From NCBI GenBank assembly GCA_020062605.1, contig JAGUWA010000079.1, positions 1-11,680 of the forward strand: 11,680 nucleotides of DNA, given 5' to 3'. Source of the DNA: Parvibaculum sp. Lineage in GTDB: Bacteria; Pseudomonadota; Alphaproteobacteria; Parvibaculales; Parvibaculaceae. The position numbers and the translations under genes were made by a program. The notes below the pieces were generated by a model. The model saw nothing but the letters and a program-made list of their open reading frames with translations. It did not search any database and was not told the DNA's origin. Of the stretch, positions 1-7,330 are shown in pieces (position 1 is the stretch's first letter; every line of letters begins with the position of its first letter).

Positions 1-783
1 GAGGGGGCCCGGGTCGCCGAGGCGGCGGGGGCCGGCATCATCGACATCAACATGGGCTGCCCGGCGAAGCAGGTAACATCCGGCCTCTCCGGTTCCGCCC
101 TGATGCGCGACCTCGACCATGCCGAAAGCCTGATCCGGGCGACCCTGGACGCGGCAAGCGTCCCCGTCACGCTCAAGATGCGAACGGGATGGGACGAGAC
201 GCAGCGCAACGCGCCCGAACTCGCCATGCGCGCGGAGGCGGCGGGCGTGGCGATGGTGACGGTGCATGGGCGGACGCGCTGCCAGTTCTACAAGGGCAGG
301 GCGGACTGGAACTTCATCGCCGAGGTGAAGAAGGCGGTCTCCATTCCCGTCATCGCCAATGGCGACGTGACGAGTGAGGAAGATGCCCGTGCGATCCTCG
401 ATGCGTCGGGAGCGGACGGCGTGATGGTCGGACGGGGCGCGCAAGGCCGTCCCTGGTTTCTCGAACAGGTCGCGCATTTTCTGGCGACGGGCGAAAAGCG
501 CGCCGCACCCTCATGGAAGTCGCAAGGCGAAATCGTCGCCGCGCACTACCGCGACATGCTGGAGCACTACGGCGAGGCGCTCGGCATGCGCGTCGCCCGC
601 AAGCATCTCGTCTGGTACCTGGAGGAAGCGTCGCGGCGCTTCCCGGAAGAAGCCATGGCGGCGAAGCGCGCCGTAGTGCGCATGAACGATCCGCGCGAAG
701 TGCTTGCGGCGCTTTCCGCGTTCTACGTGCAGGCGAACGAGGCCGAACCCTCAACCTCATCTACGAACAGGGAGGCGGCGTGA
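1..783 (+). CDS. dusB: tRNA-dihydrouridine synthase DusB (NifR3 family), 5' truncated by the window
   Basis: DusB is an FMN-dependent enzyme that uses NADPH to reduce specific uridines in the tRNA D-loop to dihydrouridine. The frame is open from base 1, so the gene begins upstream; 260 residues are visible against roughly 320-340 for the family, so the N-terminal part of the TIM barrel is missing. Fragment residues 15-22 read DINMGCPA, with the catalytic cysteine at residue 20. Downstream come LKMRTGW, VHGRTR, IANGDV and GRGAQGRPW, which are the FMN-phosphate and ribityl contacts of the barrel, followed by the helical tRNA-binding C-terminal domain (HLVWYLEEA). The stop TGA at 781-783 shares one base with the ntrB ATG, so the two are probably translationally coupled. 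The dusB-ntrB order is the classic nifR3-ntrB arrangement. The family call is firm. The B subtype rests on the motifs and on synteny. Confidence 0.95.
   Translation, partial: EGARVAEAAGAGIIDINMGCPAKQVTSGLSGSALMRDLDHAESLIRATLDAASVPVTLKMRTGWDETQRNAPELAMRAEAAGVAMVTVHGRTRCQFYKGRADWNFIAEVKKAVSIPVIANGDVTSEEDARAILDASGADGVMVGRGAQGRPWFLEQVAHFLATGEKRAAPSWKSQGEIVAAHYRDMLEHYGEALGMRVARKHLVWYLEEASRRFPEEAMAAKRAVVRMNDPREVLAALSAFYVQANEAEPSTSSTNREAA
771..775 (+). promoter_or_regulatory. Ribosome binding site of ntrB inside the dusB 3' end
   Basis: GGAGG lies seven bases before the ATG at 783. It decides the ntrB start: the ntrB frame stays open far into dusB, but only this ATG has a strong Shine-Dalgarno sequence and is followed directly by the expected PAS domain. 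Confidence 0.75.
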
Positions 784-1910
784 TGTCGCAAGTTGTTCGC
801 GCCCTTGGCCCCGGCGGTCCGCCGGAAGCGAATGTGATCCTGAAATCGATGCCGCATCCGGTCCTCCTGATCGACCGCGACATGCACATCGAATATGTGA
901 ACGATAGCGCCGAGGAATTCTTCGCTGCCAGTTCCGCCATGCTGATCGGTCATCCGTTGAACGACATTGTCGCCTTCGGCAGTCCGGTTCTCGCGCTGAT
1001 CGATCAGGTCTTCGAGCGCGGCGTCTCGGTGAACGAATACGGCGTCGAGATCGGTACACCGCGCATCGGCGATCGCCAGGTCGACATCCAGGTGACGCCG
1101 CTCGCCGAATACCCCGGCCACGTTCTCCTGCTCCTGCAGGTGCGCACCATGGCGCAGAAGATGGACCGCCAGCTTACGCATAGAGGCGCGGCGAGATCCG
1201 TCACCGGCATGGCGGCCATTCTCGCGCACGAAATCAAGAACCCGCTCTCCGGCATTCGTGGCGCCGCGCAGCTTCTCGAAATTTCCGGTTCGCCGGAGGA
1301 CAAGACGCTCACGCGCCTCATCTGCGAGGAAACCGATCGCATCTGCAAGCTTGTGGACCGGATGGAGGTGTTTTCCGACGAGCGCCCGGTGCCGCGCGAG
1401 CCCGTGAACATTCACCTCGTGCTCGGACATGTGAAGCAGCTTGCCGCGACAGGTTTCGCGCGAAACATCCGCATTGTGGAGGAATACGATCCCTCGCTTC
1501 CGCCCGTGCTCGGCGACAAGGATCAGCTCATCCAGGTCTTCCTCAACCTCGTGAAGAACGCCGCCGAGGCCATCGGCGGCTCCGAGGGCGAAATCGTGCT
1601 GACGACGGCCTACAGGCCGGGTGTCCGTCTTTCCATGCCCGGCAGCCGGGACCGCGTGAGCCTGCCGCTCGAGATCTGCGTGATCGACGACGGCGCCGGC
1701 GTTCCCGACGACCTCATGGAGCACCTCTTCGATCCCTTCGTGACGACGAAGTCCTCCGGCACCGGCCTTGGCCTGGCGCTGGTCGCGAAGATCATCGGCG
1801 ACCATGGCGGCATCATCGAATGCGAGAACCTGCCGAGAAAAACCATCTTTCGCGTGCTGCTGCCCATGCATACGGGCGCGACCGTGACCCATGACGAAAC
1901 CGCGCACTGA
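783..1910 (+). CDS. ntrB: Nitrogen regulation sensor histidine kinase NtrB (GlnL)
   Basis: NtrB is the soluble kinase/phosphatase partner of NtrC. In the known system PII (GlnB) binding switches it from kinase to phosphatase when nitrogen is plentiful. The 375-residue product has a PAS domain at about residues 18-125 (beginning VILKSMPHPVLLID). A HisKA domain follows with the H-box AHEIKNPLSGIRG, phospho-acceptor His149. The HATPase domain has the N-box NLVKNAAEA (Asn259), the G1 box DDGAGVP (303-308), an F-box FDPFVTTK and a G2 box GTGLGLALV near 326-334. No membrane segment is visible, as expected for NtrB and unlike the neighbouring NtrY. The start was chosen at the ATG that overlaps the dusB stop (TGATG), served by GGAGG at 771-775. 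The stop lies 14 nt before ntrC, so dusB-ntrB-ntrC probably share a transcript. Confidence 0.95.
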   Translation: MSQVVRALGPGGPPEANVILKSMPHPVLLIDRDMHIEYVNDSAEEFFAASSAMLIGHPLNDIVAFGSPVLALIDQVFERGVSVNEYGVEIGTPRIGDRQVDIQVTPLAEYPGHVLLLLQVRTMAQKMDRQLTHRGAARSVTGMAAILAHEIKNPLSGIRGAAQLLEISGSPEDKTLTRLICEETDRICKLVDRMEVFSDERPVPREPVNIHLVLGHVKQLAATGFARNIRIVEEYDPSLPPVLGDKDQLIQVFLNLVKNAAEAIGGSEGEIVLTTAYRPGVRLSMPGSRDRVSLPLEICVIDDGAGVPDDLMEHLFDPFVTTKSSGTGLGLALVAKIIGDHGGIIECENLPRKTIFRVLLPMHTGATVTHDETAH

Positions 1911-1924
1911 CAGGAGCAGCGCCC

Positions 1925-3367
1925 ATGCCAAGCGGCACCATTCTTCTTGCAGATGACGATGCGGCGATCCGGACCGTGCTCAACCAGGCTCTCGGAAGGG
2001 TCGGTTACGAGGTCCGCTCCACCGGTAATGCGGCGACGCTCTGGCGCTGGGTAAGCCAGGGCGAGGGCGATCTCATCATCACCGACGTCGTGATGCCGGA
2101 CGAGAACGCTTTCGACCTCATTCCGCGGATCAAGCGCGCGCGCCCCGATCTGCCTATCGTGGTCATGAGCGCGCAGAACACGCTGAAGACCGCGATCACG
2201 GCGGCCGAGCGCGGTGCCTACGAGTACCTGCCCAAGCCCTTCGATCTCAACGAACTGATCCGCGTCGTAGATCGCGCCATGACGGCGCCGCGCGAACCCG
2301 GGATCGCGCGTCAGCAACCGGAAGAGGATGAGAAGATTCCGCTCATCGGCCGTTCGCCCGCCATGCAGGACATCTACCGCGTCCTCGCGCGGCTCATGCA
2401 GACGGACCTCACGGTGATGATCTCGGGTGAGTCCGGCACCGGCAAGGAACTCGTCGCCCGCGCGCTCCACGATTACGGCCGCCGTCGCAACGGCCCCTTC
2501 GTCGCCGTCAACATGGCGGCCATTCCGCGCGAACTCATCGAAAGCGAACTCTTCGGTCACGAGAAGGGCGCCTTCACCGGCGCCAGCCAGCGTGCAACGG
2601 GCCGTTTCGAGCAGGCCGAAGGCGGCACGCTCTTCCTCGACGAGATCGGCGACATGCCGATGGAGGCGCAGACGCGTCTTCTCCGCGTTCTCCAGCAAGG
2701 CGAATACACGACGGTGGGCGGCCGCACGCCGATCAAGACCGATGTGCGCATCGTCGCGGCGACCAACCGCGACCTCCGCCAGCTCATCAACCAGGGCCTT
2801 TTCCGCGAGGACCTTTTCTTCCGCCTGAACGTCGTCCCCATCCGCCTGCCGCCGCTCCGCGAGCGTACGGAGGATATTGCGGACCTCGTGCGTCATTTCC
2901 TCGGCCAGGCGGAGGATGAAGGCCTGCCGCCGAAGACGATAGATTCCGAGGGAATGGAACTCCTCAAGCGGTATCGCTGGCCGGGCAATGTGCGCGAGCT
3001 CGAAAATCTCGTTCGCCGTCTCGCCGCCCTCTATACGGAGGAAACGATTGGTTCCCACATCCTCGAGTCGGAACTCGCCGAGCCGGACTTCGGCAAGCCG
3101 GCCGCTCAGGCCGCCACGGATGAGCCGCTGGCGTCCTCGGTCGAGAGAACGCTCAATCGCATCTTCTCCACCCATGGCGACGATCTGCCGCCTCCCGGTC
3201 TCTACGAACGCCTGCTGAGAGAGGTCGAGAAGCCGCTTTTTGCCATGAGTCTCGCTGCCACGCGCGGCAACCAGATCAAGGCGGCGCATCTTCTGGGCAT
3301 CAATCGCAACACCCTCAGGAAGAAGATTCGCGAGCTCGACATCCAGGTAATCCGCGGCTTGAAGTGA
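1925..3367 (+). CDS. ntrC: Nitrogen regulation response regulator NtrC, sigma-54 activator (GlnG)
   Basis: NtrC receives phosphate from NtrB, oligomerises, and uses ATP hydrolysis to open sigma-54 RNA polymerase promoters of nitrogen-assimilation genes. The 480-residue protein has the standard three-part layout. The receiver (1-120) shows the acidic cluster D10-D12, phospho-acceptor D54, S82 and K104; D54 and K104 match enteric NtrC numbering. The AAA+ domain (about 143-375) carries Walker A GESGTGKE at 168-175, an intact GAFTGA loop at 215-220 that contacts sigma-54, Walker B LFLDE with D239/E240, and the arginine-finger region FREDLFFRLN. A Fis-type helix-turn-helix closes the protein at about 445-475 (GNQIKAAHLLGINRNTLRKK). 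The start ATG has AGGAG at 1912-1916, eight bases upstream. The stop codon is buried in a hairpin (3364-3394). All key residues are present, so this looks like a fully competent sigma-54 activator. Confidence 0.96.
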   Translation: MPSGTILLADDDAAIRTVLNQALGRVGYEVRSTGNAATLWRWVSQGEGDLIITDVVMPDENAFDLIPRIKRARPDLPIVVMSAQNTLKTAITAAERGAYEYLPKPFDLNELIRVVDRAMTAPREPGIARQQPEEDEKIPLIGRSPAMQDIYRVLARLMQTDLTVMISGESGTGKELVARALHDYGRRRNGPFVAVNMAAIPRELIESELFGHEKGAFTGASQRATGRFEQAEGGTLFLDEIGDMPMEAQTRLLRVLQQGEYTTVGGRTPIKTDVRIVAATNRDLRQLINQGLFREDLFFRLNVVPIRLPPLRERTEDIADLVRHFLGQAEDEGLPPKTIDSEGMELLKRYRWPGNVRELENLVRRLAALYTEETIGSHILESELAEPDFGKPAAQAATDEPLASSVERTLNRIFSTHGDDLPPPGLYERLLREVEKPLFAMSLAATRGNQIKAAHLLGINRNTLRKKIRELDIQVIRGLK

Positions 3368-3394
3368 GGAGGGCGCGCGCTTGGCCCTTCTCAC
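3364..3394 (+). terminator. Strong hairpin over the ntrC stop codon (possible terminator or mRNA-processing structure)
   Basis: GTGAGGAGGGC (3364-3374) pairs with GCCCTTCTCAC (3384-3394). This is an 11-bp stem with one G-U wobble and a 9-nt loop, and the ntrC TGA (3365-3367) sits in the left arm. The next bases (AGCCCCTCTATG) hold no T-run, so it is not a textbook intrinsic terminator. It may reduce read-through, or protect the 3' end of a dusB-ntrBC mRNA, or mark a processing point before ntrYX. The pairing is seen directly; the role is inferred. Confidence 0.5.
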
Positions 3395-3423
3395 AGCCCC
3401 TCTATGACACTGATGTAAACCGG

Positions 3424-3458
3424 CAACATTGTTGTTGAACGGTATCGCTTGCCGATAC
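3424..3458. promoter_or_regulatory. Paired inverted repeats upstream of ntrY (candidate operators)
   Basis: Two perfect dyads lie 7 nt apart: CAACA-T-TGTTG at 3424-3434 and GTATCG-CTTGC-CGATAC at 3442-3458. The first also fits the pattern CAA-N2-TTG and CAA-N5-TTG, which I recall as the type of site reported for NtrX-family regulators; that recollection should be checked. They could be binding sites for autoregulation of ntrYX, or simply short RNA stems in the leader. The repeats are seen directly; the operator role is inference. Confidence 0.35.
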
Positions 3459-3535
3459 AGAATGTCGCCCTGCCGCAAAGGGAGCGTGGCGCATTGGGCA
3501 CAGATGGGGCAGCGGGATCGGCATCCTGCATATCG

Positions 3536-3555
3536 CCTGCGCCGCCACGCAGGAA
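3536..3555 (+). promoter_or_regulatory. ntrY ribosome binding site partly enclosed in a hairpin
   Basis: AGGAA (3551-3555) is placed five bases before the ATG at 3561 and is the best Shine-Dalgarno match for the candidate ntrY starts. CCTGCG (3536-3541) and CGCAGG (3548-3553) form a perfect 6-bp stem with a 6-nt loop, so the AGG of the ribosome binding site lies in the right arm. This could limit NtrY translation. A 6-bp stem is not rare by chance in GC-rich DNA. Confidence 0.4.
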
Positions 3556-3560
3556 CGGGC

Positions 3561-5909
3561 ATGGTACCGACAGATCAAATACGAGAGACCGGCCAGGAAC
3601 GGACGGGAAGCTGGGAAGGACGGTTGTGGCAGTTGGTGAACCGCCGCCGCTTTTCCACGACCTTTTCGATCGGCCTTGTGGTCGCCGCGATCTGTCTCGG
3701 CTCCTTCACCTACATGTTGTTGACGGGCCTGACGCCCTTCGCCCCGACGCGGCCCGTCCTCATTTCCCTTCTGCTGGCGAATCTCGCCATCGTTCTCGTC
3801 CTCTTCGCGCTCATCTTCTGGCGCCTGATCCGGGTCATTCTCGCGCGTGTGAGCGGCACGGCAGGCGCGAAACTTCACGCGCGCCTCGTGACCATGTTCG
3901 CGGTCGTCGCCGTCATGCCGGCGATCATCGTCGCCGTCTTCGCCGCCGTGACGCTCAATCGCGGCCTGGACACCTGGTTCGGCGAACGGGCACAGCTCAT
4001 CATCTCCAATGCGGAAACCGTCGCCGAGGCCTATCTGAACGAACACAGGCAGGTGCTTCGCGGCGACACGCTCGCCATGGCGACCGACCTCGAGCGCGAG
4101 GGCTCGGTCCTGCTTGCCGATCCGGTCTACTTCCACCGCCTGATAACCGGCCAGATGAGGCTGCGTTCGCTGCACGGCGCCTACATCATCAAGTCGGACG
4201 GCCGCATTCTCGCGAAGGCACGCGGAAGCGTCGAGGTCGGCATGCCGGCGGAGGAATATTTCGACATCGCGCGGAAGGACGATGTCGCGCTCTTCATCGT
4301 CGAGGATCACAACCAGATCCGGGCGCTCGTGGCGTTGCCTTCGCTCGAAGACACTTATCTGTATGTCGCCCGTTTCGTGGATGCGAAGGTTCTCGATCAT
4401 CTCGCGGAAACGCGTGCGGCGGTAACCGAGTATGAAAGCCTCGAAACCCGCCGCAGCCAGTTCCAGATCACCTTCGCGCTTATCTATGTCACCGTCGCGC
4501 TCATCACACTTCTTGCGGCGATCTGGCTCGGCCTGTGGGCCGCGAACAGGATCGTCGATCCGATCTCCCGGCTGGTGCGCGCGGCCGAGCGTGTGAGCGT
4601 CGGCGATCTTCGCGCGCGCGTGCCGGTAAGCGGTACGGGCGACGAGCTCGACATGCTCAGCGGCGCCTTCAACCGGATGACGAGTCAGCTCGAAAGCCAG
4701 CGCAACGACCTGATCGAAGCGAACCACCAGCTCGACGAGCGCCGTCAGTTCACCGAGGCAGTGCTATCCGGCGTGAGCGCCGGCGTGCTGGGGCTCGACA
4801 ACGAAGGCCGCGTGACACACGCCAACCGCGCAGCACTCCGCTTCTTCGGCTTCACGGAAGCAAAGCTCCTCGGCAGGGCTCTCGCGACGGCAATTCCGGA
4901 AATGGCGCCGGCGGTTGTGGACGCCCGCGCTCATCCCGATCGCACGGCGCAGGCGCAGGTCGTCATTCCGGAGGGCGGGCAGGATCGCACGCTCAATGTG
5001 CGCGTGACGCGAGAAATGACGGATTCGGGGCAGGGCGGTTTCGTGCTGACATTCGACGACATCACCGAACTGGTCAGGGCACAACGCACCTCCGCCTGGG
5101 CCGATGTCGCACGGCGTATCGCGCATGAGATCAAGAACCCGTTGACGCCGATCCAGTTGTCGGCGGAGCGCCTGCGCCGGAAATACGGCAAGGAAATCAA
5201 GTCCGATCCCGACATTTTCGAGCAATGCACGCAGACCATCATTCGGCAGGTAAGCGACATCGGCCGCATGGTGGATGAGTTCTCATCTTTCGCCCGCATG
5301 CCGTCCGCGTCATTCAAGCCACTCGACCTGAATGAGATACTGCGTCAGGCGGTCTTTCTTCAGCGGATCGGGCATCCCGAAATCGAGTATGATCTCGTGC
5401 TGCCCGATGAGCCCACCACCGTTGAATGCGATGGGCGGCTCGTCAGTCAGGCGTTGACGAACATTCTGAAGAACGCGGCAGAGGCAATCCGCGGACACGA
5501 TGGCAGCGAGGACGAGGACGACGCGGAAGCACTGCGCGCGTCCCAGGGAAAGATCGGCCGTATTCACCTGGGCGTCCTTGCGGACGAAAACGTCGTGACC
5601 GTCGTGGTGACGGATTCCGGATGCGGGCTGCCGGACAACAACAGGTCGCGGCTGACCGAGCCTTACATGACGACGCATGCAAAAGGCACGGGCCTCGGGC
5701 TCGCCATCGTCAACAAGGTGATGGAAGACCACGGAGGAGAGCTGGTGCTGGAAGACGCACCGGCGGATGAGGGATGGGAGAGCGGCGCCCGTGTGCGCCT
5801 TGTCTTCCCCCGCCGGCGCCACGCCGAAAGCAGTGGAAGACAAGGGGAAACGCGCAACACCGATGACGTTGCCGGTGGCGTAAGCGAAGAGGCTGTTAAT
5901 GGCGTCTGA
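3561..5909 (+). CDS. ntrY: Membrane-bound nitrogen sensor histidine kinase NtrY
   Basis: NtrY is the inner-membrane kinase partner of NtrX. From the chosen start it has 782 residues. Three hydrophobic segments lie near the N-terminus (about 35-55, 66-87, 109-131). A probable periplasmic sensor region of roughly 165 residues follows, then a fourth membrane segment (about 301-330) and a HAMP linker beginning ANRIVDPISRLVRAAE. A PAS domain starts near 395 (FTEAVLSGVSAGVLGLD). The kinase core has the H-box AHEIKNPLTPIQLS with His522, the N-box NILKNAAEA (Asn638), VTDSGCGLP, and GTGLGLAIV near 710-718. The ATG at 3561 was chosen because it has AGGAA five bases upstream and gives a length close to other NtrY proteins. 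ATGs at 3462 and 3504 and a TTG at 3429 are in frame, but I see no comparable ribosome binding site for them. The 3' end overlaps ntrX by 11 nt. The ligand is unknown from sequence; redox and nitrogen roles have been proposed for the family. Confidence 0.93.
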   Translation: MVPTDQIRETGQERTGSWEGRLWQLVNRRRFSTTFSIGLVVAAICLGSFTYMLLTGLTPFAPTRPVLISLLLANLAIVLVLFALIFWRLIRVILARVSGTAGAKLHARLVTMFAVVAVMPAIIVAVFAAVTLNRGLDTWFGERAQLIISNAETVAEAYLNEHRQVLRGDTLAMATDLEREGSVLLADPVYFHRLITGQMRLRSLHGAYIIKSDGRILAKARGSVEVGMPAEEYFDIARKDDVALFIVEDHNQIRALVALPSLEDTYLYVARFVDAKVLDHLAETRAAVTEYESLETRRSQFQITFALIYVTVALITLLAAIWLGLWAANRIVDPISRLVRAAERVSVGDLRARVPVSGTGDELDMLSGAFNRMTSQLESQRNDLIEANHQLDERRQFTEAVLSGVSAGVLGLDNEGRVTHANRAALRFFGFTEAKLLGRALATAIPEMAPAVVDARAHPDRTAQAQVVIPEGGQDRTLNVRVTREMTDSGQGGFVLTFDDITELVRAQRTSAWADVARRIAHEIKNPLTPIQLSAERLRRKYGKEIKSDPDIFEQCTQTIIRQVSDIGRMVDEFSSFARMPSASFKPLDLNEILRQAVFLQRIGHPEIEYDLVLPDEPTTVECDGRLVSQALTNILKNAAEAIRGHDGSEDEDDAEALRASQGKIGRIHLGVLADENVVTVVVTDSGCGLPDNNRSRLTEPYMTTHAKGTGLGLAIVNKVMEDHGGELVLEDAPADEGWESGARVRLVFPRRRHAESSGRQGETRNTDDVAGGVSEEAVNGV

Positions 5910-7293
5910 TATTCTGATAGTCGACGATGAAAACGATATCCGCGAACTGATATCGGGCATCCTGAACGACGAGGGCTACGACACGCGCAGTGCCGGCGAC
6001 AGCGACCGGGCGCTTGCTGCAATCGAGGCGCGCCGCCCGGGCCTTGTCGTTCTCGATATCTGGCTCCAGGGCAGCCGGCTCGATGGCCTTGAGCTGCTGG
6101 ACGTGATCCGCGAACGCCACCCCGATCTGCCGGTCGTGATCATCAGCGGTCACGGCAACATCGAAACGGCCGTCTCCGCGATCAAGCAGGGTGCCTACGA
6201 CTTCATCGAAAAGCCGTTCAAGGCCGACAGACTGATTCTCGTCGTGCAGCGCGCCATCGAGGCCTTCCGGCTGCGTCGCGAAAACAACGAACTCCGCGTG
6301 CGCGTTGGCGACGACACGACGCTTGTCGGTGCTTCACCGGCGATTGCTCAGGTCCGCCAGACCGTGGACAAGGTAGCCCCGACGAACAGCCGTGTGCTGA
6401 TTTCCGGGCCCGCGGGATCGGGCAAGGAGGTCGTCGCCCGTCTCCTGCATGCACGCTCGCGCCGCTCCGGCCATTCCTTCGTTGCGCTCAACGCCGCGAA
6501 CATGGCGCCCGAGCGCATGGAGGTCGAACTTTTCGGAACCGAGGAAAGCGCTTCGGGTCCGCGCAAGGTTGGCGTTTTCGAACAGGCGCATGGCGGCACG
6601 CTCTTCCTCGATGAAGTGTCGGAGATGCCGCTTGAAACCCAGAGCAAGATTCTCCGCGTCCTGGTCGACCAGACCTTCGAACGGGTTGGCGGCGGCGCGC
6701 GTGTGAAGGTGGATGTGCGCGTCGTGTCTTCGTCGAGCCGCGATCTTCTCGATGAGATATCGAAGGGCCGCTTCAGGGAGGACCTCTATCACCGTCTGAA
6801 CGTGGTGCCGATCGTCGTGCCGCCGCTTGCGGCTCGCCGCGAGGACATCCCGCTTCTCGTGGATCACTTCATGGGTTTGATTTCCAACGCGACGGGCCTG
6901 CCGGGGCGGCGTGTGTCCGACGACGCGATGGCCGCGTTGCAGGCCCATGACTGGCCGGGAAATGTCCGTCAGCTGCGGAACAATATCGAACGGCTTTTGA
7001 TCCTCTCGTCCGGAGATCCGAGCGCGATGGTGACGGCCGATATGCTTCCGGCCGAAGTCGGCGCCTCCGCCCAGATGACGGTGAACGGGGCTGGCGGCGA
7101 ACACATCATGGCACTGCCGCTCAGGGAAGCGCGCGAAACCTTCGAGCGCGAGTATCTCATGGCCCAGATCAGCCGTTTCGGCGGCAATATTTCGCGCACG
7201 GCAGCCTTCATCGGCATGGAGCGTTCCGCGCTTCACCGGAAGTTGAAGTCGCTCGGCGTCGCCACGGCCAACCGGCCGGACGTGCCGGCCTGA
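5899..7293 (+). CDS. ntrX: Nitrogen/redox response regulator NtrX, AAA+ type without GAFTGA
   Basis: NtrX is the response regulator phosphorylated by NtrY. The 464-residue protein has a receiver with D9/D10, phospho-acceptor D53, S83 and K105. Its AAA+ domain carries Walker A GPAGSGKE at 170-177 and Walker B LFLDE with D238/E239. A C-terminal Fis-type helix-turn-helix (about 425-455) reads GGNISRTAAFIGMERSALHRK. The stretch after ELFG (residues 214-227, TEESASGPRKVGVF) replaces the GAFTGA loop that is intact in the NtrC of this window. Absence of this loop is a known feature of alphaproteobacterial NtrX and argues against direct sigma-54 activation. It more likely acts as a DNA-binding activator or repressor at sigma-70-type promoters. 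The ATG lies inside the ntrY 3' end with GAAGAGG (5886-5892) six bases upstream, indicating translational coupling. trkA begins 37 nt after the stop. Confidence 0.95.
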   Translation: MASDILIVDDENDIRELISGILNDEGYDTRSAGDSDRALAAIEARRPGLVVLDIWLQGSRLDGLELLDVIRERHPDLPVVIISGHGNIETAVSAIKQGAYDFIEKPFKADRLILVVQRAIEAFRLRRENNELRVRVGDDTTLVGASPAIAQVRQTVDKVAPTNSRVLISGPAGSGKEVVARLLHARSRRSGHSFVALNAANMAPERMEVELFGTEESASGPRKVGVFEQAHGGTLFLDEVSEMPLETQSKILRVLVDQTFERVGGGARVKVDVRVVSSSSRDLLDEISKGRFREDLYHRLNVVPIVVPPLAARREDIPLLVDHFMGLISNATGLPGRRVSDDAMAALQAHDWPGNVRQLRNNIERLLILSSGDPSAMVTADMLPAEVGASAQMTVNGAGGEHIMALPLREARETFEREYLMAQISRFGGNISRTAAFIGMERSALHRKLKSLGVATANRPDVPA

Positions 7294-7330
7294 TCCGCCT
7301 GACGATGCGCAAGAACGGGAAGTCCTCATC

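Larger units (their letters stand above)
3368..3560 (+). promoter_or_regulatory. ntrC-ntrY intergenic region with several dyads
   Basis: This 193-nt gap is the only long break within ntrBCYX and is the likely place for ntrYX promoter and control elements. From left to right it holds the right arm of the ntrC-end hairpin, the dyad CAACA-T-TGTTG (3424-3434), the dyad GTATCG-cttgc-CGATAC (3442-3458), and a hairpin (3536-3553) over the probable ntrY ribosome binding site. The ntrY frame is open back to a TTG at 3429, so an N-terminally longer NtrY cannot be excluded. No convincing sigma-70 or sigma-54 promoter was found by eye. The only weak candidate is TTGTTG (3432-3437) with TACAGA (3456-3461) at 18-nt spacing. 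Confidence 0.5.

Noticed and set aside
513..782. N-terminal extension of NtrB inside dusB
   Set aside because: The frame is open, but its sequence is arginine-rich shadow coding. The ATG at 783 has a strong ribosome binding site and starts directly before the PAS domain.
3441..3452. Possible sigma-54 promoter before ntrY (GG ... GC)
   Set aside because: Spacing is again 8 nt, not 10, and the flanking bases do not match TGGCAC or TTGCA well.
3432..3461. Sigma-70 promoter TTGTTG-N18-TACAGA before ntrY
   Set aside because: Each box matches the consensus only at about half its positions. It is mentioned as a weak candidate but not listed as a promoter.
1610..3562. 650-codon open frame on the minus strand, plus others at 723-1931, 3402-4727 and 10003-11163
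   Set aside because: They lie antisense to well-supported ntrB, ntrC, ntrY and hflX genes. Their translations are Arg/Ala/His-rich without recognisable domains, as expected from codon bias in GC-rich DNA.
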